Source: Coffea arabica
Taxonomy: Eukaryota; Streptophyta; Magnoliopsida; Gentianales; Rubiaceae
DNA length: 64,000 nt
NCBI RefSeq assembly: GCF_036785885.1
Contig: NC_092310.1
Coordinates: 3,906,001-3,970,000 of the forward strand
Reading direction: 5' to 3'
Part shown: piece by piece, positions 1 to 11,612 of the stretch
Numbering within the stretch: position 1 is the stretch's first letter
How the letters are laid out: the number at the start of each line of letters is the position of its first letter
Notes under the pieces: generated by a model
What the model saw: only the letters and a program-made list of their open reading frames with translations
Told to the model about the DNA's origin: nothing
The model's database searches: none
Program-made: the position numbers and the translations under genes

Positions 1-736
1 TATAAGGTCATGTGCAAAAAAAAAAAAAGTTTTCATAGTATATTTAAAATGCTTAAAACATATAACATTTATAAATGATACATACAATTGTGTATCATAC
101 ATTTACATTATGAGTAATTACTAACTAAAATACTAAGTTTCAATCATTAATAAAAAATCTCAGCATTATTTCAAATAAACTTCCTAATACTTGTTACATA
201 TTAGTTTTTTAAGTAAAATAGCAAATTTATACCACAAACTAGTAGGTTTTGACCACTAACCAATTTTACTATTCTATCAACAATATTTATTATTAATCTA
301 TAAAAACTTACTATTACTTGAACTAAACTTACTCTCCAAAAAGTAAGTTTCGGATATAAAGTAGTAATTTATTTCAAAAAAAAAAGTAAGTTCCATGCAT
401 ATTTATTGTAATTTACTTTTTGAGACATAAAAGTTACTAATTTATCGAATTAACTTACTATTCTTTATGTAAAACTTACTAACCAAATTTTTAGGTACTA
501 TCTTATTTAGGTGACCAGTCCAATAGGTAATTAAATGATCACTAAAAGTATTTTTACCTGTTATATCAGGTAAAAAGAGTTTCGTTACCGCAACAATCGT
601 TACTTCAGACTTTTCCTTTTATTATGTTCTTATGAAGCGTACTCACTAGCGGAGAGATGTCTTGGAAGTCAACATGTGTGAGGTCCGTTTGTTTGGTTTG
701 TCTCGAGAGTTTACACGTCACTCGACCACATGTGTA
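1..736. other. AT-rich stretch without a gene
   Basis: No coding sequence is visible. The stretch is very AT-rich and repeatedly shows short variants of ACTTACTA and AGTAAGTT between about 300 and 500, which suggests an old degraded repeat. The last eight bases before 737 (729-736, CATGTGTA) look like the left target-site duplication of the next element. Confidence 0.5.
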
Positions 737-1645
737 TAGGGGTGGCAATGGGGTGGGGGATCCTTCCCCCGTCCCGTTGTTAAATAACTTCCCCCGCCCT
801 TTGCCCCCCACCGCCCGCTTCGCCCCCGCCCCGTGTCCCCCGCAATCCCCCGCAGGGAAAGAAATCGAAGTGGAAGACTTCATCTATCAAAGTGCCTTCA
901 GACACTTTGTAGTTAAGGGGAGACTTGTTTGCGATGCTTCCTTTACTCGTCGGAGGCTCTCTTGCCAGATCAGTGGCTAATGGAGCAGAGACGGTAGTGC
1001 CCAGGCTGGGAGCAGGAGCGTGAGTTGCGGTCGATCTGAACTCTGGAGGTGAGATATAGTCCGTCAAGAAATATGGTGACCTCTGTTTATGTGTCTCAAA
1101 GTTTGTTGCTTTTGATCCAATTGTTGAGGGCCAGCTTCCCGGCGAGATCGCTGCCTTGGAGCGGCTAGACACCAACGATCTGGATATGTTGCGAGAGTGG
1201 AGGTTTGCGTTGGTGGTGGAAACGATGTGCTGATGTGCTGCCAGGCAGTGCGGACAGCAGCCGTGCAGCTAAGGGAGGAGGAGATGATGGCAACGGGTTG
1301 AACTCAGATTCAGAAGAAACCGTGATCCAGAAGAAACCGTGATCTACTGCCCAGACTGGTTTGCAGGTATATTTTTAAACCAATAGAAGAAGATAGATGC
1401 AAGTCCCACACAAAGAAGAAAGGAAGAAAAAGGAGCCGACGGTGGATGGCCTGACCTACAGCTCGAAGAAAAATTTGGGATTGTTGTGTATATATATATA
1501 TATATATTTTAATGTACGCGGGGACGGGGCGGGAATGGGGCGGATGTATGTTGCCCCGTCCCCCGCCACATTTTAAGACGGGGGATATATTTTGCCCCCG
1601 CCCAATTTTTATCCCTGCAGGCACCCGCACCCGTTGCCATCCCTA
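737..1645. mobile_element. hAT-type non-autonomous element, TAGGGGTGGCAA family
   Basis: The element begins TAGGGGTGGCAATGG and ends with the near inverted copy CCGTTGCCATCCCTA. It is flanked by CATGTGTA (729-736) and TTTGTGTA (1646-1653), six of eight matching, as expected for an old 8-bp hAT target duplication. GC-rich subterminal tracts at 745-850 and 1518-1640 are partly inverted copies of each other. The roughly 600-bp core (880-1480) is less biased in composition and may be captured host sequence. There is no transposase. A second copy with better preserved target sites lies at 60937-61654. Reading frames across the GC-rich ends are composition artefacts. Confidence 0.7.
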
Positions 1646-1653
1646 TTTGTGTA

Positions 1654-2336
1654 CATGGGCATCCTCAAAATTGGATGGTGTATGTCACACACTAAGTGTT
1701 TTAATCTTTCATTCACTACTAGTGAGTTAAATAACCACCAGCAGCTTGGGCTGGCAGCGACTGCCAAAGACTTCAAAGTTTTGGTCATCATTCGTCACAG
1801 TAGGTTGTTTCCTCAAATTCGTATATGTTGGGGCTCACATCATTTATTTGGTTCGATGGTGATTCAAACATCATGATCTTTCCTATAGATTCAGTTGAGC
1901 CTCCTCTGAATTAAGTTAGAGTAGTAGTAGAGTAAATAAATGACGAATTACCAAAAAAAAAACCAGTGAGTTAAATGTTTGGGCCCACATTTTTCTACTA
2001 ATAAAATAACTTTCATTGTATATATAAGTGCAAAGATTGAAATTGGATGAGAAATACATTTCCATTTTGGATAAGTGACAATAGATTTGATACAAATTAA
2101 AAAGAAAAGTATGACACTTTCAATAGGACAGACGAGTAATATATCGATGAATATGTAAAAATTGGCATCTCTAAGCATTGAATCAATGATTATAATTCAG
2201 GAGTTAGTATTATGCAAGTTTGGATGAACAAATGAATTTTGATGCAGATGCTGATCATACATACAGGGCAAGAACAACGTGCAAATCAGATGATTCGGGT
2301 AAAGAATATGTACAAACAAGGCAATCAATCTGAAAA
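1654..2336. other. Spacer without recognised features
   Basis: AT-rich spacer. I see no coding sequence, RNA gene or clear repeat boundary. It lies downstream of the stop of the minus-strand AIF-like exon at 2337, so it may include that gene's former 3' untranslated region. Confidence 0.4.
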
Positions 2337-2530
2337 CTAGTAGCGAGCAATACGAGGGTCAAGGTCCATCTGCTTCCTTGTTTTCCCAGGAAATAGATCC
2401 TTGGATATGATCAAACAAGGAAGAAGACCAATCAATGTTGTGAATGGAAATCGAGCCACTGCATCATGCCTTCCAAGTGAGACAATAACCTTCCCATCCG
2501 TTCCCAGTTTTCGTTCATCCTCCTTGTATA
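2337..2530 (-). pseudogene. C-terminal exon of an AIF-homologue-A-like FAD oxidoreductase, isolated
   Basis: A minus-strand reading frame of about 64 codons ends at a TAG at 2337-2339. It contains GKVIVSLGRHDAVARFPF, then a hydrophobic stretch and DLFPGKTRKQMDLDP. This matches my knowledge of the C-terminus of plant apoptosis-inducing factor homologue A-like (AIFM2/FSP1-type) NAD(P)H oxidoreductases, which end with a 'VSLGR..AVAQ.PF' block and a 'DLFVGKTRKQ' block. The FAD- and NADH-binding Rossmann domains of the roughly 360-residue family are not found upstream (higher coordinates) within several kilobases. It is therefore most likely an orphan exon or gene fragment. A split gene with far-away exons is not excluded. 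The identification is from motif memory. Confidence 0.55.
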
Positions 2531-2609
2531 AAATGACTCAAAATAGATTAGGTTTCATGCACTAAAAAAACTCAGATTAATAATATCATTGCCAACTGTT
2601 GGATTCAAG

Positions 2610-2849
2610 ATGGAGAAGGCTTCAATCAAGTCCGGTCTCTTTGTTGCTCTCTTTGTTCTTCCAATCTGTTAGTCTCTCCCTTTCTCTGTTGATCTTCTCA
2701 TCTACACTGACAATCATCGCTTGCTTTCCTCTCAGAAAAAGTCATTTATTTATTTATTTATTTATTTTGCAGTATCATCACTGCCAATGATGAAAGGGAT
2801 GGAGGCCAATCTGACGACACAAAGTTTCAAGCTCTGGACACAAATTTAG
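2610..2849 (+). CDS. Possible two-exon secreted small peptide
   Basis: From the ATG at 2610 a short frame starts MEKASIKSGLFVALFVLPI, which looks like a signal peptide. A GT at 2668 and an AG at 2771-2772 after a T-rich tract would remove a 104-bp intron. Splicing joins the frame to SSLPMMKGMEA and runs to a TAG at 2847, 44 codons in all. The layout (intron at the end of the signal peptide) resembles plant defensin-like genes, but no cysteines follow, so a mature defensin fold is absent. It could be a decayed cysteine-rich peptide gene or chance. There is no expression evidence. Confidence 0.15.
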
Positions 2850-4898
2850 GTCTACTAAGACACAAAATACTAATCCAAGAATTAGACCTAAAAAACCAAA
2901 ATTCCGTAGCAAAGCTGCTCATAGAGCATTGTTTTTAAGCTCAAAATTGATTGTTCCTCCGTTTTCTTTCTCTTGTCCCTTTATTCATGTTAGTTTCAGC
3001 CAAAATTAGAGCAGAACAGCTTTTATATAAAAGATGAGAAGAAATTGAAGAAATATGAAACTTACAATTCACTGGTCAGTCCAAGAATTGATGAAGCTTC
3101 TCTATAAAGAACGGTGACTGGTGGAATTATTGAAGACTTGAAGTTGCAAAAAGTTTTGGGATGGAGCCTTAGATATAAGCTCCATTCCGGTTCCAAGAAT
3201 TTCTTTATGGAAGACAGAACTTTTTTATTATTGGCCTTTCCATGCAAAGTGATTTCCTCTATTTCCGGCCAATTTTTCCATGCTCCGGTTCCAAGAATTT
3301 CCGCTGCATTCAATCAAGCACATTGAATTTAAATTCTATTTTTTTTCAAACTTTGGCAGGAGCAAGGATTTCGTTGCATGTAAATCTAGATACATACTCG
3401 TTGCGATATTTTGTTATTGCTTGCTACGAATTCTGGTCATAGTTGATTGTAGAATCATTTCTTGTGGGAACTAATTATTTACATTACATACTATCAACTC
3501 CTTAATTTAGGTTAACTTAGCACAATTGCAGATGCAAACCGAGAAATAAGCCGCTAGCACTAATTGAAGTCCACAACTAAAATCTCACGGGTAAGATCTA
3601 AGCCATCAAAGTCTCACCCAAACTCTTTTCTTTCCCTTCTCTCTAGAACTCTTTCAATCAAGATTTTTTCCATCTCTCCAATGAAAGAGAGACCAAATTT
3701 GGTCTTTCCCCATGAGAGGAAGTACTTTTTATAGTTTTTAGTTTTTCTTATATGAATAAATTCTTTCCTAGGATTTTCTAATGAGATAATTCTTCTCTCC
3801 TAGGATCTCCTAGTGAGAGTTTTATTTTCTTTTGGATTTTTCATTGTAAGAGTTTTTTAGGGTTTTATCTTTGTAAAATTTGAGATTCTGTAAATCTAAA
3901 ATCTACTTTCTCATATATACAATTTCTCCATTATTATCATCTCTAAATTTCTCTTTGGACTTGAATTAGTTTTAAACAGATCTAATTATCAGCAAACATG
4001 CACTGATGTATTAAGCTACAATAACTCATCCGAATAGAAGATATATGGGAGCATCAATGTTATCTTTATTTGTATTGTTTTCTTAGATCTGCTATATCTA
4101 TTGATTTCAGATATATATATATATATATATATATATATCTATGTCATGTTTATTTGATGTATTTTCTACCATTAGTACAAATTTGTTTGAATGAAATGAT
4201 CTTTTCTATCAAAAAAGAAAAAGGTCTCACATTTACCGACTTGTATATGCTCGTTTTTTGAAATCAAGTGGTAAAATCTTTTATTATATATATGGTTTTA
4301 TACGAAGACAAATAGTAAACCGTTATACATCTTTGCTAGACTAGCACGGAAAGGGTATGAATCTCTTGCCACTCTTTACCCCTAGCCTACCTTATTTTCC
4401 TCTATACTAAAAGGATGTACTTTAAGGTTTTGATTTCCATTTCAAGCTGTGCTAGTGTGACACAAATTTACAATTTTGAAACTTATAAATGGTCCACGGC
4501 TAAGATTTAAGGCATTAAAGCCTAATACTATGTATAGCATGATTTGTCTCGTATCTTGAAATCAAGTGATAATAATTATATGGTTCTATTTAAAAAGTAA
4601 TGTAAACAGTCGTATCTTTGTTAGACTAGTAAAGAAAGATACATGTTGAATCCCATACTACTGTTTATAGTTTTAAGGGGTTATATATAGTTTTTAAAAT
4701 CCTAGAGGGGTTAAAGTGTACTTTAGCCAAAATAAATAAATGTTCAATGAGCCAGGCATAAATATCCGAAGATCCAATTTTCACTATTGGCAAGATTAAA
4801 CTAGAAGGTTAATCTGCTTTTCAGAATCCAAAGGCTTCAAACATCATATAAAATTCCATTCAACAAATTTTAATCATGAAGCCATCTAGTGAGACTAA
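2850..4898. other. Spacer with a TA microsatellite
   Basis: No gene is recognised. A pure TA run lies at 4111-4138. A minus-strand frame of 83 codons at 3062-3313 has no similarity I recognise. An 18-base direct repeat (TCCGGTTCCAAGAATTTC) occurs near 3187 and 3284. The rest is AT-rich and repeat-like. Confidence 0.4.
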
Positions 4899-5884
4899 GG
4901 CTCCGTTTGATAAAACTGAATCTGAATTCTGAATTCTGAATATTGAAACAATTAATTTGCTGAATATTAAGCACTGAAAAGAGATATATGAATATCTGAA
5001 TCTTAATGCTGAATATATTTTTACTGTTTGACAAACATTTATAACTTAATGCTTAATAAGCTAAATTGTACAATTTTGCCCTTCTATCTTTTAATCCAAA
5101 AAGGAAATAGAACCTATGATTTAATTAGCTTAAAATTGTTAGGTATGAAAATGACAATATTTATTTTTAAATCAAAGTAATATAAAAGAAGAAATATATT
5201 ATGGAAAAGTCCAAATATCGGTGCAAATATATTTTTAAATCAGAGTTTGATAAGAAAAGTCCAAATATAAGCAAAAGGAAGCTGCAATAAACAAGTTTTA
5301 AATTCACACCAAATTATATAGAAATTTAATTACTTCAATGGAAAAATGTTGAAGCAAAACAACAAATAATCAATGCCACTTACCTTGGAAATAATGAATT
5401 TGAGATCGGTGAGTACGGTAGCAATAAAAAAAATTGGGAGGAAAAAATGACAAAATTATGAAAGAGTAGAAAGATGGAAAAAGATAAGGAGTAGACAGAT
5501 GTGAGGAGCATGGAAAAATTGTAAAAAAGTAATTAAATAGGAAGAAAATAGAAGTAGAAAGCCATTAGACAAAGAATGTCTGGTTGTTTAATTAGATAAG
5601 GATTTTGGATAGAGAATATTAGGTTGTTTAATTAGATAAGGATTTTGAATGTAATTAACAAACAAGGATAGATTTGGTAGATAAGATAAAGTAGTTGAAG
5701 TAAATCTCTTGATTCTTATCAAATTAAGCATTCAGTTACGATTCTTGTGCTGAAAAAAATACATACAAATTCAGCACCACTTAATAAGTTCAGCAGAAAA
5801 ATTTTTATTTATCAAACGCTCAAAACATCTGAATGTCTGAATGAATTCAGTTTCAGCACTTTTTTATGTTATCAAACAGACACT
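4899..5884. mobile_element. MITE-like element with GTTTGATAA / TTATCAAAC ends
   Basis: The left end reads AGGCTCCGTTTGATAAAACT, followed by repeated CTGAATTCTGAAT. The right end is TTATCAAACAGACACT, the imperfect inverted counterpart, preceded by CTGAATGAATTCAG. Subterminal CTGAAT repeats occur at both ends in inverted orientation, typical of hAT-like MITEs. There is no transposase. The core is AT-rich and contains a direct repeat (GGTTGTTTAATTAGATAAGGATTTT, split here by type only) near 5583 and 5623. The target duplication is not clean, so the outer limits may be off by a few bases. Confidence 0.55.
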
Positions 5885-6576
5885 AAAAAATGCTATCCTT
5901 TATGTACAATGGCGACAATTAACAAGCTTCAGACAGTTAATGATCATGACGAAGTTATACAAGTCTGGGAGAATGCAAAAGCTTCAACCATTAAAACTAA
6001 AATGCTCCAGATGACAATCTGTTTCTCTTTTAAGGAGCTTTACTCCAACATAGCTCCTAATGGAGATCATCAGAGAGTTGAGGCATCTTCAAAGGGTTAA
6101 CATTTTTGGTAAAAGAAATTTCCTGCCACTCTACTTCATAAAACAGACTGCGAAAAATTATCAGAATGTTACCTTACAGTACTGCTTCAATTATGACCGG
6201 CCAACAAATCAAATTATTAAGTATGTACATCGGCCAGGAAAGGTGTCATTTGGTAACCAGAGGAATGAAAAAAGAAAGTGCTTAAAATCATTTTGAGTTC
6301 CAAAATGCTGATAATCTTTTGATGGTTCAAAGAAGAAGATCAAGTCCACAGCTTTAATCTCTTTCAATCTGTGAAATTACGCTTTCTTAATGACAACAAT
6401 TAGCTTATAAATTGAAAGGAAACCAATATTTACAGAAAGGAATAGAGAAATCAATGTCCACTGAGAACAAATTTAGTGAACTAATGAGATTAAAAGAAGG
6501 GACCAAGAAAAGCGAATACATTAGAGAGAACAAAGCAGAGGTGAAAATCTTACAGGACGACTTAGAAAGATGAATG
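5885..6576. other. Region downstream of the NLR pseudogene
   Basis: This sequence lies 3' of the stop of the minus-strand NLR pseudogene. On the minus strand, GTAAGATTTTC just below 6555 has a counterpart in GTAAGATTCTC at the end of exon 1 of the intact paralogue (54206), so a former 3'-end intron may start here. No other coding sequence is supported. Open frames at 5747-6100 and 6060-6296 show no recognisable domain. Confidence 0.4.
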
Positions 6577-8139
6577 TTAATCAATATCAAGCTCCATGTG
6601 TGAAATCTTTGACCACTCTGAGTCGTCCCCACTTTCAAAATTGCACCTATCGATTAACAGAGAACAATCAATAATCCGCAGATATGTTAATTTAGTGAGG
6701 CGTCTCATGGCAGCCATGGAGGGCAAATATTGAAGCTCTTCGCAACTCTCTAATACTAGTCTTTCAAGAGACGCAAGGTTCCCAATCCAATGTGGTAATG
6801 CTTTAATTCTTCCAAAGTCGAATAGAGATAGTGACGTGAGAGTAGTCAAGTATTGGAGCTGATGTGGAAGAGACTCCATATCAGACATCCCATTTAACTC
6901 AAGCTCACAGAGTGTTGATGATGATATTAATCCAGACCAATCAACCAAGGAGTAATCTGAGAAGGGCCCGATCATCAGTGTCGTTAAGCAAGTAAGAAAG
7001 GCAAATCCTTTGGGCATATCATTGATCAATTCGGGGCAATTGGTTAAGATGCAGGTCTCGAGAGAAGGCGTCTGTTGCAAATCAAGTGGAAAGGAGACCA
7101 GATTGGGACATTCATACACCTGAAGGCTCTGACGAGGTGAACAGGACTCTAGCATTTCACTGGCTATATGGTCAACCCATCACAATCAGAAATTGTCAAA
7201 CTCTTGAGAGACTTGAGGAGGCTTTTCTGTCCATCGTTCCGATTTTCTCCAAGATCAATTAGGGGGCATACCCGTATAGACAAATCACGCAAGGCCTGGA
7301 ACTTATACAGATTTTCCGGCAACTCCCTCAAATTATCACAGTCAAACAATTTTAAACTCTCAAGACAGGTGCCGCAATTTAATCTTCTTAGACTCGTCAC
7401 ATTGGGGCAATACGACACTTGTAGATGTTGAAGACTTGGAAAATGACAGAGTCGCTCAACCATTTCACTCGGTAGAAGCTCACAACCATCTCCTAGAGTC
7501 AAAGAACTCCCTTGGTGGCTACCATCTTCTGAATTCAAAGGTCTTTTCACCAAATCGAGAGATTCTCTATGTTGATGAGCTTCAGAATTATGTCGCGAAG
7601 ACATACTTCCATCTAGTTTGAGTGACGAGAGAGTGGTTATATTGTTTAAAACCTTTTCTGCCAGAGAAGAGTGGCAATAGAATCTGATTTCGAGCTCCTC
7701 AAGAGTTGGAAAATGACTAGGAGTTGGAGCAGTGGTCAGTTGGGAGCAACCACTGATAGACAACCTCTTCAGCACACGAAATGCAGCTACATCTTCATCC
7801 GTTGTTGATCTCACTTCGTCTGGGTCCCTCCACTCAACCAAATTCACCATCTCTTCTAGAGTGAGACTTTTAAGGGCTGGAAAGAATTTGCATTCACTAG
7901 TGCTCCCTCTTCCATCCTGCTTATCAAAAATACCATAGAATGAAAGGCCAATGCATGTTAAGTTTTCCAATTTACTCAAAGAAAGAAGTTGGAGGAATGC
8001 TAGTTCTCCTAGCCCAGCATGGAGTTCTCTGCATCTGTTGCAACCTGTTAACTCCAGGGACACTAATTTCGACAAATTCATAAACCATTGCAGAAATTGG
8101 TAACCCATAAAATCTTGAATTTCTGACACTTGTAAATAA
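6577..8139 (-). pseudogene. NLR pseudogene, 3' half (LRR domain)
   Basis: This is the leucine-rich-repeat half of the dead NLR whose 5' half lies at 11613-13823. Two minus-strand frames cover it: 8129-7164 and 7155-6577. They carry plant CNL-type LRRs such as FPSLQHLQVSYCPNVTSL and SLRELP-like units, and close with MAAMRRLTKLTYLRI and EWSKISHM. The intact paralogue at 53881-57849 has the same closing motifs (MAAMRRLTKL, SEWSKINHI). The two frames are out of register around 7150-7165, where a one-base shift places TAG and TGA codons in the reading path. The upstream edge abuts the CTAG end of the Helitron at 8140. Confidence 0.9.
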
Positions 8140-11100
8140 CTAGTAATGGAGCACGTGCTTTAACCGTGAACATGATGCTTTTAGATTTTTTTCCTTTAAA
8201 ATTTCTAAAAAATTAATTATTTTGAAGGAATAAATGTAATTGAGACAAACAAATGTAATATTTAATATTTATATTATTTGGAACTTAGTGTGCCCTAACC
8301 AATACAAATGTACAAGCAATAAACCATTCATTGTTCCAAAAGCACTTTTATTTTGTAACAATATCAATATTTTTTGTATTTTGGTTAAATATAGATGACC
8401 TAAATGTTCATTTTTATGCCATTTGAGTTTAATTTTTTTTAATAATTTGTTGCTCCCCTTTAAATCAGTCTATGAAATGTTTATTAGTTTTAGTGAGACT
8501 TTCTAATTATTGCTACTTTTTTGCTAGCTGTGGATTGTAAAATGATCAATTGTACTATTGTAATTATAATAGTATCTAAACATATTGAAATTCCATTGTT
8601 CGAATTTAAATAGCTTAACTTTGAAGAGAAATGTTTTGATTTAGTGAAACTTATTTGCATTTCTTATTGATGACATGCTTTATGATAATAGTGTTTATAT
8701 GATTAAAAATTGTAAGAAATTAAAATTATTTATTATATTATAGTCAACCTGGACTTGGATATATTTTTATTCATCTTTGAAGTACTCCTTGAAATTGATA
8801 TTTATAAAAAAATGTTTTTTTTGGCTTAATTCACCATAATTCAAAGGGATGTTTCACCTTTGTAATTATTATTATGATTGGCATTGATGAATATAATATT
8901 CATAAATTATAGTTTAATACTGTTAGTTGTTACAGGAATATGACTGATAAAATTCATTAAATTTAATCTTTATTGCAATTTAAATAAATAAATTCCCAAC
9001 ATAAAACTCTTTGCCTACCTTGGTACTCCATTTGCTACTATATATTGGATTAATGTTTTTTAACTCAGTACCAATATACATAAATTAAAAAGGTGCTCTT
9101 AAAGCTTAATTTACTTATATCCTAAAAATGAAAAGGCTTGCAATACTTTTTAGGAGACTCATAGTACCAATTTGTTATGTTTTGTTTCATATTTGAAATA
9201 TATACTCTCTAAACTTGGATTTTGTAAATAAATTTGTTCTTCTTTCTTTTGATAAATGAAAAAAAAACTAAGGAATCTTTCATTTTTGTAACTGCTTGCA
9301 TGTTTGATATTATTTATTAATGATGAAATGCAACACAATTTGTTCATTTATTGGAGAGGAGTGTAATTTTGGCATCACAAAAACTAATATCATTTTTCGC
9401 TTACACTATTAACCACTAAGATTCACCATATTTTATTATAATTTATAAATAAAATTTGTTCTTCATTTTTTGATTTAATTCTCTATAACTCAAGGGAATG
9501 TTTTTCATTCTTGTAATTGTTAGCATAACAGATATTAATTATTGATGAAATGCAATGAATTGGTTGTTTCTTTTTTGGTTTAATTAACCAGAATTATCAC
9601 AATTCAAAAAATGTTTCTTTGTAACGGTTAGCATAATTCTTATTAATTATTAAGGAAATGCAATGTAATTTGTCCATTTATTAGTGTCAAGGGTAATATT
9701 GGTATCACAAAAACTAAGACCAATTTTTACTTACACTCACACTAAAGGTTCATCATGCTTTTTATAATATCTTAAAATATATTATTTTTCAGATACTAAA
9801 AATTTTTTATGAAATTTTGATCTTCAACATCGTGATATAGTATTTTTATGTTATTTATTTTTTTAAGCTAGTTACTTTTAAAAATTTTATGAAATGAAAA
9901 GAGGCAGAAAACATTCCAATGTAGTTGACATATCCCTTAGGATTGAATTTGAAATCATGAACCAAATACTTTTTGATTTATAGCTTGAACTCCAACATAT
10001 CAAATATTGATAATATCATGTTTTACCAAAATTATTGTATATTCATGACTCTATTGCATATAAACCACAATCATCACAATTTTTTATAAACGAAGAATAT
10101 AATTAAGTTAAAAAAATAAACATTAATGTAATTTGATTTCTTTGTATTATGTTAATTCTATTTTTGTCAATAATGGAGTATAAATGATCCACCACGTAAA
10201 GTTTTTTTGGCTTGTGCATTCTAACAATTGCAATTTTATAGATAGAGATAGTTGGAGTTTTTCTATTTTCCTTTTTCTTTATTCATGTTTTTAGCACAAT
10301 CCAATGCGAAGCAAGAGCAACAACAAGTCTACTTTTTTCATATGAGCACAATATTTTTTGTTTTAATATTAGTTTTTTTGATGATTATGAAATTGGAATG
10401 AGAATTGTGGCTAATTAATAATTTTAATATTAATTTTTTGTATATTGCCATGATTTAGTTTTTAATTGCCAACTTTTAATCCATAACCACTATCATTATT
10501 ATCAATTATTGGAATGCATTAAATCTGTCTAATTACAATTGTCACTATAAATGAAATTTACTTAATTTTAAAGCTTTTCATTTCATAACTGCTTCCATTA
10601 TTCACTAATATTGCAATATAATAAATATATGTAATCATTAGAAAAACAAGAGTATTTTGGATATCACCAAAAACAATTTGGATATCATTTTTATTTTATC
10701 ATTCTTCATTTTATATTTACTCTTATTATAATTCTTATTTTATCATTAGAGATGGTTTCTGACTTGATGGATGGATTTGGTTTGCTCAAACCAATACAAA
10801 CGAAGCATTACTATATTATTGCCAATAACAATGTTTGTCTTCCCCTGGATATCAGTGATTTGGATGTTGTCTTTGGTATTACTTGAATTGTATTCTAACA
10901 TTTTAATTCATTTGCTATTTACTTTATGTCATTTTATAAATAGTTTTCAATTTTATTTTAGTTTTTCTTGTTTTGATCGGTTACTATTAATGATAATAGT
11001 GGTTTGTATGGTGCTATTTTAGATTTCTTTTTTCTAGTTTAACATTGCTATTTCAGTTATAAAGGTGTCATCATTTTTTGTATATTGAAATTTCATTGGG

Positions 11101-11612
11101 TGTAACATAAAAAATTCTTCATATTGGTAAAAGTGCATAATTGTAAAATTTGCTCGTGATAGTTGTGTGAAGATATACAGATGAATAAGGGTTTTCTTAT
11201 CATTGTATGTATCTCCATTTTCTAGAGAGTAGCTATTTTTTGAAATTGATTTTTTTTAACAATCTCAACTAATGACTAATGAGAAAATTTTCATGCTTCA
11301 ATTAAGAAATTTTGATACATATAATAATAGGAGATGGAGTCCAAGGGTAGGTAAATAGTTTTTAATGAGAAATTTTTAATTATAATTACCAAAACCATTA
11401 AAATGTAATCAATTGGAGTGTTTTATTTCTTTTAATTAGTGCCACATTAAAATGTAATAATTCTAATTAAAAGACATGAGGGTAATTTAGGGATAACAAA
11501 AACTAAGATAAAAAAGTGCTTACACTTGTACTCCCCAATACCAACATTCATACTTTTTATATAGTAATGATAATGATAATGATAATGATGATAATGATAG
11601 TAATGATAATGA
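8140..11612 (-). mobile_element. Non-autonomous Helitron inserted in the NLR pseudogene
   Basis: On the minus strand the insert starts with TC (11612-11611) after an A and ends with CTAG (8143-8140) before a T, the A|TC...CTRR|T rule of Helitrons. Near the 3' end AAAGCACGTGCTCC follows a degraded stem; the relative at 48035-53544 has the perfect stem CACGTGC-AAA-GCACGTG at this place. Removing the insert rejoins the NLR frame without gain or loss of a base against its paralogue. The 5' end is expanded by a TCATTA/TCATTATC-type microsatellite (11567-11612). There is no Rep/helicase gene. The interior (about 9160-9780) holds degenerate tandem copies of the 5' terminal module; 9780-11450 is extra AT-rich sequence absent from the relative. 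Confidence 0.88.

Noticed and set aside
780-1175. 131-codon minus-strand frame in the first hAT element.
   Set aside because: Spans the GC-rich terminal tract and the core without any domain; kept only as a possible captured sequence.
3062-3313. 83-codon minus-strand frame that might be an exon.
   Set aside because: No recognised similarity, no convincing splice sites, and overlapping open frames on the plus strand.
11567-11612. Independent microsatellite next to the NLR fragment.
   Set aside because: It lies inside the Helitron 5' end, directly after the TC terminus, and has a shorter counterpart in the second Helitron.
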